Shown: positions 24,585-32,939 of the stretch, piece after piece
Layout: the number at the start of each line of letters is the position of its first letter
Numbering within the stretch: the stretch's first letter is position 1
Source of the DNA: Microbacterium stercoris
Lineage (GTDB): Bacteria > Actinomycetota > Actinomycetes > Actinomycetales > Microbacteriaceae
NCBI RefSeq assembly: GCF_017592545.1
Contig: NZ_JAGFOA010000001.1
Span: 471,587 to 535,586, forward strand
Reading direction: 5' to 3'
Length of the DNA stretch: 64,000 bases
The notes under the pieces: generated by a model
Seen by the model: only the letters and a program-made list of their open reading frames with translations
Database searches by the model: none
What the model was told of the DNA's origin: nothing
Position numbers and translations under genes: made by a program

Positions 24585-27500
24585 ATGACACTTCAGATCG
24601 ACGACATCTCCACCGCGCCCGCCTGGCCGGGAGGACACGGGATCAGCGCCACCGATATCGCGGCAGCGCTCGGTCTGCCGACCCCCACTCCGGAGCAGCA
24701 GCGGGTGATCGAGGCACCGCCGAGCCCGGCGCTGGTCGTCGCCGGAGCGGGCAGCGGGAAGACCGAGACCATGGCGGGACGGGTGGTCTGGCTCGTCGCG
24801 AACGAGCACGTGCGGCGCGACGAGATCCTGGGCCTCACCTTCACCCGCAAGGCCGCGGGCGAGCTCGCCGAGCGGATCGGCGCGCGCCTCGCCCTCATCG
24901 ACGAGTACGGCCGCCGAGGCCTGCTGCCGCACCTTCATGCCCTGGTGGCCGAGGGGGCGCTGGCGCGGATCGATGCGGCGGCGACGCCCGCCCAGCGCGA
25001 GACCGTGCGCCGCGAGGTGCTCGACGCGCTTGCGGCCGCGCGCGCGACGGGATGGGATCCCGCATCGCCTCGCACCGTGGACGACCTGATGATCCGGCCC
25101 CGCGTCGCCACCTACAACGCCTTCGCCGATGCGATCGTGCGCGAGCACGCCGCGCGTATCGGGCGCGACCCCGATGCCGCGATGCTCAGCCAGTCGGCGT
25201 CGTGGCTGATCGCGCGGCATGTCGTCCTGCGAGCGCAGATTCCCGGGCTGGAAGAGGTCGAGCGCGCCCTGAACGGTGTCGTCGACGCAGTGCAGAGCCT
25301 CGCCGCGGAGGTGCTGGACCATCGCATCGACCTCACCGAGCTCGAGCGCGTGGCCGTCGAGCAGGCGGCGCAGTTCGCGCCCTACCGCGAGAAGGAGGCC
25401 GTGGACAAGGCCGCGGCCAACCTTCTCGCCATGCCGATCCTCGTGCAGCTCGTGCGTGAGTACATCGCCGAGAAGCAGCGCCGCGGCGTGCTCGACTTCG
25501 CCGACCAGGTGAACGGGGCGTTCGACATCGTGGAGCACGCGCCGCAGGTGCGGGCCGACCTCCGCGAGCAGTACCGGGTCGTCCTGCTCGACGAGTATCA
25601 GGACACGTCGGTCATTCAGACGCAGTTCCTCGCCGAGCTGTTCGGCGACAGCGCGGCGATGGCCGTCGGCGACCCCCATCAGTCGATCTACGGCTGGCGC
25701 GGTGCCAGCGCCGACAACCTCTACGCGTTCGACCGCGCGTTCGCACGAGAGACCCCCGCATCACACTTCAGCCTCATGACGAGCTGGCGCAACGACGCTC
25801 GCATCCTCGCGACCGCCAACCGGGTGCTGCGGCCCCTCCAAGGGCGCGGATCGTTCCGGGTGCCCGAGCTCGAACCGCGTCCGGGGGCCGACGAGGGGAG
25901 GGTGTCGTCGCGCTTCGAGCTGACGGTCGATGACGAGGCCGCATCGGTGGCGGAGTGGTTCGAGACCGTGCGCTCCGCGCATCAGGGCAGCCGGCCGCAC
26001 ACCGGCGCGATCCTCTTTCGTTCGAAGAAGCACATGCAGACCTTCGCGACGGCACTCGGAGCGCGCGGCATCCCGCATCGCATCCTGGGTCTGGGCGGCT
26101 TGCTGTCCACCCCTGAGGTCACCGATGTGGTGTCGATGCTGCGCGTGCTGCACGATCCGACGGCCGGGTCGGCGCTCATCCGTCTGCTCGTGGGGCCCCG
26201 CTTCGGCGTGGGCGTGGCCGACATGGCGGCGCTCTACGACCTGGCGACCGAGCTCGCCCGCCGCGACGGCGGTCTGACGCCGCTCGCGGACGAGCTCAAG
26301 GCGCGACTGCGCAGTTCGGCCGGGGTGGACGAGGCGGTGTCGATCGTCGACGCGGTCGACTTCATCCGCACAACGCGCGATGACTACCGTCTTCTCGCAG
26401 GCATCAGCCCGGAGGGACGCCATCGCCTGCGCCGGGCCGGCGAACTGCTCGAACGCCTGCGCCGCGCGGTCGCGCAGCCGATCCCCGAGCTCATCCGCCT
26501 GATCGAGCTGGAGCTGCGCCTCGACATCGAGCTCGCCGCCAACGAGACACGGGGTCCCGCCCGGGTCGCCTCGACGCAGCTGCGCGCGTTCGTCGACGAG
26601 GTGAGGGGGTTCCTCTCGGCCGACGAGCGCGGAACGATCGGCAGCCTGCTGGCCTGGCTCGACAAAGCGGAGTCGACCGACGAGCTGATGCCCCGCACCG
26701 AGCCGCCTGAGCCGGGGGTCGTGCAGCTTCTGACGATCCACGGGTCGAAGGGCCTCGAATGGGACGCAGTCGCCGTCGTGCGCCTGGTCGACGACGAGCT
26801 GCCCAGCCGCGTGAGCGACACGTCGGGCTGGTTCGGCTTCGGCGTCGCGCCCTTCTCCCTGCGTGGCGACGCGTCAGCGCTCCCGCGGTTCGTGTGGGAT
26901 CCGGCAGGGGCGATGGCCGATGCCGGACCGGATCCCGCCAAGCAGCACAAGGCGGCTCTCGATTCCCTCGCGGCAGGGAAGACGAAGGCATACCCGGATG
27001 GCGGCGCGCTCGTCCGTTTCAAAGACGCCTACCGCGACTACCAGCAGGAGGAGGAGCGACGACTCGCCTACGTCGCCATCACCCGGGCGCGCTCCGACCT
27101 TCTGCTGACCGGCGCGCACTGGGCGGGCCAGAAGTCGCCGCGAAAGCCGAGCCCGTATCTTCTCGACGCGATCGCCGAGCTCGGCCTCGACGAGATCGGG
27201 GAAGTCGACAAGGACGTGAACCCCTACGAGGGAACGGCACTCACGCGCGAATGGCCGCTCGACCCCCTCGGGCATCGCCGCGGCCGCGTGGCCGACGCAG
27301 CCGCCCTGGTGTCGCGCACGCCGCCTGCCGCGCCGACCCTGCAGGCGGCGCGCCTTCTCGCCGAGCGCGAGGAGCGCGGACGCGGGCAGGCGCTCGCGGC
27401 GCCCACGCGCATCCCTGCATCGCGGTTCAAGGACTACGTCGCCGACTTCGCCGGCACCGTCTCCCAGATCGACCGTCCGCTGCCCGAGCGCCCGTACACG

Positions 27501-28067
27501 CAGACCCGCATCGGCACGCTCTTCCACCAGTGGGTTGAGCAGCGATCAGGGATCTCCGGTCCCGGGAGCTCGACGGATGACGCGCTCTGGGAAAGCGACG
27601 AGGAGCTGTGGGGTGAGGCCGATCTCGCTCCGGAGACCGAGGTCTCAGCCGAAGACGAGGCGACCCTGGAGGGGCTGCGCGAGATCTTCCTGCGCAGCGA
27701 ATGGGCGACGCTCCAGCCGATCGAGGTCGAGACCGAGATCGACTTCACGATGCCCGCAGCCGACGGTGCTCCCGCGCACATCGTCATCTGCAAGCTCGAC
27801 GCCGTGTACGAGCGAGACGGTCGGATCGAGATCGTCGACTGGAAGACGGGCAAGGCTCCGCGCACCGCGGCTGAGAGAGAGCAGCGGCTGCTGCAGCTCG
27901 CGCTCTACCGGATCGCGTACCACCGTCGGCACGGTGTGCCCGTCGAGGACATCGATGTGGCGCTGTACTACGTGGCGGATGACCTGGTCATCCGGGACGA
28001 CCGGATCTACTCCGAAGAGGAGCTGGTCCAGCGCTGGAACGCGGCGCGCGCCGCTTCGTCGGCCTGA
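24585..28067 (+). CDS. adnB: AdnB-like ATP-dependent helicase-nuclease subunit
   Basis: A 1160-residue partner of AdnA. All helicase motifs are canonical: Walker A GAGSGKTETMAGRVV, TFTRKAAGELAERI, LLDEYQDTS, AVGDPHQSIYGWRGAS, LTIHGSKGLEWDAV and YVAITRARSDLLL. The C-terminal nuclease has GTLFHQWVEQR, CKLDAVYERDG and IEIVDWKTGKAP. This suits the main motor subunit in AdnAB. No nuclease Cys cluster is present. ATG at 24585 follows the adnA stop by six bases. The last 61 bases overlap, antisense, the end of the phosphotransferase gene. Confidence 0.9.
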   Translation: MTLQIDDISTAPAWPGGHGISATDIAAALGLPTPTPEQQRVIEAPPSPALVVAGAGSGKTETMAGRVVWLVANEHVRRDEILGLTFTRKAAGELAERIGARLALIDEYGRRGLLPHLHALVAEGALARIDAAATPAQRETVRREVLDALAAARATGWDPASPRTVDDLMIRPRVATYNAFADAIVREHAARIGRDPDAAMLSQSASWLIARHVVLRAQIPGLEEVERALNGVVDAVQSLAAEVLDHRIDLTELERVAVEQAAQFAPYREKEAVDKAAANLLAMPILVQLVREYIAEKQRRGVLDFADQVNGAFDIVEHAPQVRADLREQYRVVLLDEYQDTSVIQTQFLAELFGDSAAMAVGDPHQSIYGWRGASADNLYAFDRAFARETPASHFSLMTSWRNDARILATANRVLRPLQGRGSFRVPELEPRPGADEGRVSSRFELTVDDEAASVAEWFETVRSAHQGSRPHTGAILFRSKKHMQTFATALGARGIPHRILGLGGLLSTPEVTDVVSMLRVLHDPTAGSALIRLLVGPRFGVGVADMAALYDLATELARRDGGLTPLADELKARLRSSAGVDEAVSIVDAVDFIRTTRDDYRLLAGISPEGRHRLRRAGELLERLRRAVAQPIPELIRLIELELRLDIELAANETRGPARVASTQLRAFVDEVRGFLSADERGTIGSLLAWLDKAESTDELMPRTEPPEPGVVQLLTIHGSKGLEWDAVAVVRLVDDELPSRVSDTSGWFGFGVAPFSLRGDASALPRFVWDPAGAMADAGPDPAKQHKAALDSLAAGKTKAYPDGGALVRFKDAYRDYQQEEERRLAYVAITRARSDLLLTGAHWAGQKSPRKPSPYLLDAIAELGLDEIGEVDKDVNPYEGTALTREWPLDPLGHRRGRVADAAALVSRTPPAAPTLQAARLLAEREERGRGQALAAPTRIPASRFKDYVADFAGTVSQIDRPLPERPYTQTRIGTLFHQWVEQRSGISGPGSSTDDALWESDEELWGEADLAPETEVSAEDEATLEGLREIFLRSEWATLQPIEVETEIDFTMPAADGAPAHIVICKLDAVYERDGRIEIVDWKTGKAPRTAAEREQRLLQLALYRIAYHRRHGVPVEDIDVALYYVADDLVIRDDRIYSEEELVQRWNAARAASSA

Positions 28068-29317
28068 GTCTTCTCGTCATCCGTTTCGCCGGCCGCGATC
28101 ACGGGAATCGCGTCGGTGGCGGTGTGATCCGGTGCGCCGCCCTTGCCGCCCGGGGAGGCGAGTCCCACGAACTCCGACGGGTCGAGAGGCTGGGTCTCCT
28201 CTGCGGCGGCGGCCGCACGAGCCCGCTTCTCAGCGCTCCACGAGGCATCCGGAGCGAGCGACAGATCGTCGGCGTCGAACGCATCCGTGTGCATCGACGT
28301 GTCGACCGACTGCGCGGGGGCCTGCGGCACTCCGGCCAGAGCCGTCATCGCCTCGTCGATATCGGTGCGGCCGTCATCGAGGTCGCCGAGCAGATCGTCG
28401 TCTCGCACGCCCTCCGCAAGCGACTCCAGCAGTCCGGACGCGTCATCGACGACCGCCGCGTTGTGCGTCTCGAGGCCGTGGACCAGCCAGCGCGCGAACT
28501 CGAGCTCGGCGTGCAGACGAGCGCGCACGCGTACGGCGGCGTCCGGCGCGCGATGGGCGGCGTCGCCGTACGCGCGGAAGATGTCCTTCGCCGCATCCGG
28601 CGCCGACGCGACCCAGCGCAGGTCGACCGCGGGGTCGTCGATCGACAGCCCGTGCCAGTCGAGCACTCCGGAGACCTCGGGCGCCCCACGCTGTCCGTCG
28701 ACGTACAGGAACGACGCAGCCTGCGTGCCGCCGAGGCATACCGACGGCTCGAAGGCCCAGAGGCGGTCGTCCTCGAGAGCCTCCCGCCAGCGCACCGTCA
28801 GCCGCACAGGCAGGCGTCCGCTGTGCGAGGCGGCCTCGACGACGCGCCGTACATCGGCACGGGTCTGCTCGGCGGTGCGCTCCCGCAGCCCCGCGGAGCG
28901 CACCACAGACGGCGGTAGTGCGTGGAGAGCCGCGAGCGCGCGCCCTACCGAGGTGGCGGCGCCCTCGCCCGGCGGAAGCTGCTCGGCATCGATCAGGTAT
29001 CCGGAGACGAAGGTCGTCACCACGGCGCGTCCCCGGGGGAGGGCCGTCGCTCCGACGTACTCGGGCGCGGCGAAGGGCAGCATGGCTCGCACACCCGGAG
29101 TCAGCGCACGCAGGGCGATGACCTCTGCCGCGATCTCCTGATCGACGCTCTCCTCACCGGCCACGCGGACCACCAGCTCGCGTCCATCGCGCAGTGTCGC
29201 CACGGCGGCGTCGAAACGTCCGCCGCCGCCTGCGCTGAGCGGGCGTGCTCCTGTCACCTCGACGTCCGGGACGGCCGCCGAGACGGCCGCGGCTAGAGTG
29301 AGAGGAGAGCGTGCCAT
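28007..29317 (-). CDS. Aminoglycoside/choline-kinase-like phosphotransferase
   Basis: A 436-residue protein with an APH-type kinase fold: an N-lobe with a Gly-rich segment (LSAGGGGRFD) and VVRVAGEES, and a C-lobe where SGVLDWHGLSIDDPAVDL supplies the metal-binding Asp. The usual HGDLHxxN catalytic loop is replaced by SVCLGGTQAASFLY, so phosphotransfer may be altered or lost. After residue 330 the tail is long and disordered. Such genes sit between adnB and nudC in related actinobacteria. Start ATG at 29317 follows TACCCT-N7; longer frames upstream are antisense to nudC. The 3' end overlaps adnB antisense by 61 bases. Confidence 0.78.
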   Translation of the reverse strand: MARSPLTLAAAVSAAVPDVEVTGARPLSAGGGGRFDAAVATLRDGRELVVRVAGEESVDQEIAAEVIALRALTPGVRAMLPFAAPEYVGATALPRGRAVVTTFVSGYLIDAEQLPPGEGAATSVGRALAALHALPPSVVRSAGLRERTAEQTRADVRRVVEAASHSGRLPVRLTVRWREALEDDRLWAFEPSVCLGGTQAASFLYVDGQRGAPEVSGVLDWHGLSIDDPAVDLRWVASAPDAAKDIFRAYGDAAHRAPDAAVRVRARLHAELEFARWLVHGLETHNAAVVDDASGLLESLAEGVRDDDLLGDLDDGRTDIDEAMTALAGVPQAPAQSVDTSMHTDAFDADDLSLAPDASWSAEKRARAAAAAEETQPLDPSEFVGLASPGGKGGAPDHTATDAIPVIAAGETDDEKTQADEAARAAFQRWTSSSSE

Positions 29318-29324
29318 GCCCCCC

Positions 29325-29330
29325 AGGGTA
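29325..29330 (-). promoter_or_regulatory. Leaderless-type -10 hexamer TACCCT before the phosphotransferase
   Basis: Minus-strand TACCCT, seven bases, then ATG at 29317. It fixes the start and excludes the very long in-frame extension. Confidence 0.55.
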
Positions 29331-29413
29331 GGTCGCAGGGCCGGGCGAAGCGCCCGCGCCACGCCCGCGAGAGCCCATGCCGCGCCTCGCAGAGAGCCAC
29401 GCGAGGAGCCACG

Positions 29414-30367
29414 ATGCGCCGCACTGAGCGAGTCGAACGAGACGAGGCCGGCCGTTCCGATGCCGCCCTGCCGGCAGCCCGCCCCGATGCGGTGGCTCCG
29501 GCGGCGGTCGACCGCTCGGCCGCCGAGCGCGACGAGCCGGGGCTGCTCGATGCCGTGCTCTCCGACCCCGGCACGCGCGTGATGGTGGTGCACGGCGCCC
29601 TCGCCGCGCACGCGGCGGGCGACGAGCCCCGCTTGCAGTCGTTCGCACCGGCCGACGTCCCCGCCGGCGCCGAATGGGGCTTTCTCGGTCGAGCGGCCGA
29701 TGGTGCCGCCGTGGTGGTGGCCGCGTTCGACCCGGCCACTCCGGCACCGCTGGATGCGCACGGCTGGGCGGGCCCACGGGAGATCGGGGCGGCGCTCGAT
29801 GAGCATGCGGCCGACACCCTGATGGTCGCGATCAGCCTGGGCCGCTGGCTCACCGACTTCGGCCACTGCCCGCTGTGCGGAGGACGCGCCGTGCTGCGTC
29901 AGGCCGGCTGGTCGCGCCGGTGCGAGGACTGCGGTCGCGAGCACTTTCCCCGCAACGACCCCGCCGTCATCGTGGCGATCACGGATCCGGCGCGCGAGCG
30001 CATCCTTCTCGGTGCGAACGTGAACTGGCGCGGCCGCATGCATTCGTGCTTCGCGGGGTTCGTGGAAGCGGGGGAGTCGCTCGAGACGGCGATCCATCGG
30101 GAGCTCTTCGAGGAGGCGGGGGTGCGTGTCACGGACGTGCGCTACGTGCGCTCCCAGCCGTGGCCGTTCCCGCACTCGCTCATGCTGGGCTTCGAGGCGA
30201 CGGCGGTCGATCCGGACGAGGCTCGTCCCGACGGCACCGAGATCATCTCGCTCAAGTGGTTCACCCGCGACGAGATCGCGGAGGCACTGGCGGGCCGCGG
30301 CGAGTTCGGGCTGCCCGGGCGCGCGAGCATCGCGTACCGGCTGATCCGGGAATGGCACGACGAGTGA
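29414..30367 (+). CDS. nudC: NAD+ diphosphatase (NADH pyrophosphatase)
   Basis: A 317-residue NudC-type protein. It has an N-terminal NUDIX-like domain, a four-Cys zinc ribbon (CPLCGG and CEDCGREHFPR), the Nudix box GFVEAGESLETAIHRELFEEAGV, and the NADH-specific SQPWPFPHSLM motif downstream. It hydrolyses NAD(H) to NMN(H) and AMP, and homologues also remove NAD caps from RNA. The first 40 residues are Ala/Asp-rich and poorly conserved. The ATG has GCGAGGAGCC upstream. The stop overlaps the uvrD2 GTG (GTGA). Confidence 0.93.
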   Translation: MRRTERVERDEAGRSDAALPAARPDAVAPAAVDRSAAERDEPGLLDAVLSDPGTRVMVVHGALAAHAAGDEPRLQSFAPADVPAGAEWGFLGRAADGAAVVVAAFDPATPAPLDAHGWAGPREIGAALDEHAADTLMVAISLGRWLTDFGHCPLCGGRAVLRQAGWSRRCEDCGREHFPRNDPAVIVAITDPARERILLGANVNWRGRMHSCFAGFVEAGESLETAIHRELFEEAGVRVTDVRYVRSQPWPFPHSLMLGFEATAVDPDEARPDGTEIISLKWFTRDEIAEALAGRGEFGLPGRASIAYRLIREWHDE

Positions 30368-32136
30368 GCGCGCTCGACGGGCTCGACGAGCACCAGCGCG
30401 AGGCTGCTTCGCGCCTGCGCGGCCCGGTCGTTGTGCTCGCCGGCGCGGGTGCCGGAAAGACCCGCGTCATCACGCACCGCATCGCCCACGGGGTGGACAC
30501 CGGCGCCTATTCGCCGCAGCGGGTGCTCGCCGTCACCTTCACCGCGAAGGCGGCAGGCGAACTGCGTGGCCGACTGCGCGAGCTGGGCGTCGAGGGCGTC
30601 TCGGCCAAGACCTTCCACGCGGCGGCGCTGGCGCAGCTGAACTACTTCTGGCCTCAGGTGGCGGGCGATGAAGCGCCGCGCATCGTCGACAACAAGGTGA
30701 AGCTCCTCGCCCATGCCGCGGATGGGCTGAAGCTGCGCGCCGACCGCGCGACCCTGCGCGACGTCGCCTCGCAGATCGAATGGCGCAAGGTCACGATGCG
30801 CAGCATCGAGAAGTACGGAGCGCTCGGTCGCTCGGTCGGCGCGCTGCGCACCGACAAGCTCGTCGACCTGATGACGCACTACGAGAAGCTCAAGGACGAG
30901 CGCCGCCAGCTCGACTTCGAGGACGTCCTGCTCGCCTGCGCGGGCATGCTCGAGGCCGAGCCCCGCGTCGCCGTCGCCGTGCGCGAGCAGTATCGCCACT
31001 TCACGGTCGACGAGTTCCAGGACGTCTCGCCGCTGCAGAACCGGCTGCTCGAACTGTGGCTCGGAGACCGCCGCGACCTGTGCGTGGTGGGTGACGCGAG
31101 TCAGACGATCTACTCGTTCACGGGAGCGGACTCGCGGTACCTGCTGGAGTTCGGCACGAAGTATCCGGATGCCACCGTGGTGCGCCTCGAGCGGAACTAC
31201 CGCTCCGAGGCCTCCGTCCTGGAGGTCGCGAACGCGCTGATGCGCGGACGTCCGGGCGCGCTCACCCTCCAGGCCGTTCGGCCCGCATCTGAGCACGCGC
31301 GGACGCCGATCGTCACGGCGTATGCCGACGAGGCCTCGGAGGCGGCCGGGGCAGCCGCCGCGATCGCGGCCCAGCTGGAGGCCGGCGCACGCCCCGACGA
31401 GATCGCCGTGCTCTACCGATCGCACGCGCAGTCGGCCCAGATCCAGCAGGCTCTCGCCGAACGGGGGATCCCCACGACCGTGTTGGGTGGCGCGCGCTTC
31501 TTCGACATGCCCGAGGTGCGCCAGGCGGTGCTCGCGATCCGCGCGGCGGCGGTCGCGCCCAAGGGCGACGACTTCGTCGAGGACGTGCGCACCGCCCTTC
31601 GCGGCATCGGCCACCATGACGAGCCACCCGCGGCAGGCGGGGCGCTGCGCGACGCCTGGGAGGCTCGCGCCTCGATCCTGCGTCTTGCCCAGGAGGCACC
31701 CGCGGGAGCGACGCTGCGCTCGTTCGCGGATGACCTCATGGCTCGCGCGAAGGATCAGCACGAGCTGGCCATGCGCACGGTGACGCTCTCGACGCTGCAC
31801 GCGGCGAAGGGCCTCGAGTGGCCTCACGTGCACCTGCTCGGCTTCTCGGAGGGTCTGCTGCCGATCTCGTATGCGCAGACCGATGAGGGCATCGACGAGG
31901 AGCGCCGCCTCGCCTACGTCGGCGTCACGCGCGCCGCGCGAACGCTGGCGATCTCGTGGGCGCGACAGTCGGCAGCGGTACGGGGGGAGCGAGAGCCGTC
32001 GCGGTTCCTCGCGGAGATCGGCCCGCATCTCGAGTCGGCGCCGCCGCCGCCCCGCACAGGCAATCGGCGTGCGGACGGTGCGAGCGCCACGAGCGGCGGG
32101 CGTCCGCTGCGGAACGCACCGACAGCGTCGCGCTGA
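30364..32136 (+). CDS. uvrD2: UvrD2-like ATP-dependent DNA helicase without HRDC domain
   Basis: A 590-residue SF1A 3'-5' helicase starting at the GTG overlapping the nudC stop. Motifs: LAGAGAGKTRVIT, VTFTAKAAGEL, HFTVDEFQDVS, VVGDASQTIYSFTGAD, LERNYRSEAS, LHAAKGLEWPHVH and YVGVTRAARTL. Mycobacterial UvrD2 carries an HRDC domain and a tetracysteine motif after the core. Here the protein ends in a short Pro/Arg-rich disordered tail, so the HRDC module is missing. The last 212 bases overlap an oppositely oriented gene, which also spans motif VI. An ATG four codons upstream is an alternative start. Confidence 0.88.
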   Translation: MSALDGLDEHQREAASRLRGPVVVLAGAGAGKTRVITHRIAHGVDTGAYSPQRVLAVTFTAKAAGELRGRLRELGVEGVSAKTFHAAALAQLNYFWPQVAGDEAPRIVDNKVKLLAHAADGLKLRADRATLRDVASQIEWRKVTMRSIEKYGALGRSVGALRTDKLVDLMTHYEKLKDERRQLDFEDVLLACAGMLEAEPRVAVAVREQYRHFTVDEFQDVSPLQNRLLELWLGDRRDLCVVGDASQTIYSFTGADSRYLLEFGTKYPDATVVRLERNYRSEASVLEVANALMRGRPGALTLQAVRPASEHARTPIVTAYADEASEAAGAAAAIAAQLEAGARPDEIAVLYRSHAQSAQIQQALAERGIPTTVLGGARFFDMPEVRQAVLAIRAAAVAPKGDDFVEDVRTALRGIGHHDEPPAAGGALRDAWEARASILRLAQEAPAGATLRSFADDLMARAKDQHELAMRTVTLSTLHAAKGLEWPHVHLLGFSEGLLPISYAQTDEGIDEERRLAYVGVTRAARTLAISWARQSAAVRGEREPSRFLAEIGPHLESAPPPPRTGNRRADGASATSGGRPLRNAPTASR

Positions 32137-32848
32137 CGCCGCGTGCGGGGCGGGTTGCGCGAGGATCCCGCCCGGCGAGCCGCTGCTGCAGCAGCCGTGC
32201 CACGAGCGTGCCGGCCTCCATGGCGCGCACCCGCGGCACGGGGGCCGGAGTCCGGGAGACCAGTTGCGCAGCGATCACCGGCCACGCGTCATCTCGGTCG
32301 CGCTCGCGCTGCGCGAGGCAGGAAAGACACGCGGTGCTCCCCGGCTCGACCAGTGGCCCGACGGTCACGGACGCGGTATCGAACACCACCGGGACGTGCG
32401 GCAGGTCGTCGGACATCGCCCGTGCGGGCAGATGCGGCGGCACGTGGTGGTGGGCGATGAGGATGACTGCGTCACCTCGCCAGGGTTCGTCGGGCGCGGG
32501 CGACCGCGCGCTCACCCCGAGCGCCCCGAGTGCCTCGGAGAGGTCGGCGCACGTTGCCGCGTCCACGCCGTCGGCCGCGCGCAGCTGAACGGTCCAGGTG
32601 GGAGCCTCTGACGCGAAGGCGGGTGCGAGGCGCCCGATGAAGGCGTCGTAGTCGGCGGGTTCCACCCGGAGCGCCGTCACCATACGGCGCAGAGCGTCGG
32701 CGTCGATGCCACCGGCGAGCGCCGACAGCGCACGCTGCTGCCACAGCGGGGGATCGTGCAGGGTCGCGACGGCGTGCGCGCCGAACTGCAGCGTGCGGTC
32801 ATCGCGCCACAGCGGCGGATGTGCGGGGTCGAGACGGAGACGGGCCAT
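31925..32848 (-). CDS. E1/cyclodehydratase-like zinc-binding protein (TOMM-type), orphan
   Basis: About 307 residues. The N-terminus (RLRLDPAHPPLWRDDRTLQFG) resembles the leader-binding start of bacteriocin cyclodehydratase and ThiF-like proteins. The middle has a Rossmann-like strand (AVILIAHHHVPP, VPVVFDTASVTVGPLV). A zinc tetrad is formed by CLSC near residue 190 and CLC near residue 258. No partner YcaO or precursor peptide gene is seen, so it is not a RiPP cluster. It lies beside uvrD2 and the zincin gene as in other actinobacteria (Rv3196-like, from memory). CACGAT-N7 favours ATG at 32848 over 32857. The C-terminal 70 residues are coded antisense to uvrD2. Confidence 0.65.
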   Translation of the reverse strand: MARLRLDPAHPPLWRDDRTLQFGAHAVATLHDPPLWQQRALSALAGGIDADALRRMVTALRVEPADYDAFIGRLAPAFASEAPTWTVQLRAADGVDAATCADLSEALGALGVSARSPAPDEPWRGDAVILIAHHHVPPHLPARAMSDDLPHVPVVFDTASVTVGPLVEPGSTACLSCLAQRERDRDDAWPVIAAQLVSRTPAPVPRVRAMEAGTLVARLLQQRLAGRDPRATRPARGVSATLSVRSAADARRSWRSHRPHADCLCGAAAAPTRDAGRSPRGTATALAPPVPLPTVAPTRSPAFARRA

Positions 32849-32939
32849 GGAACCCATCGTGCGAGATCCGTGGCGGCCGCGGCAGGCTCTCCACAGGACC
32901 GGCGCGCGCGGCCCCGTGCTCCGGCCCTGTGGACGAGCC

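Noticed and set aside
28007..30358. 783-residue frame covering phosphotransferase plus antisense of nudC
   Set aside because: Only the segment from 29317 down aligns with a known fold, and a -10 hexamer lies seven bases before that ATG.
31925..32848. RiPP (thiazole/oxazole) biosynthetic cluster
   Set aside because: Only an E1-like gene is present; no YcaO cyclase, oxidase, leader peptide or transporter is seen.
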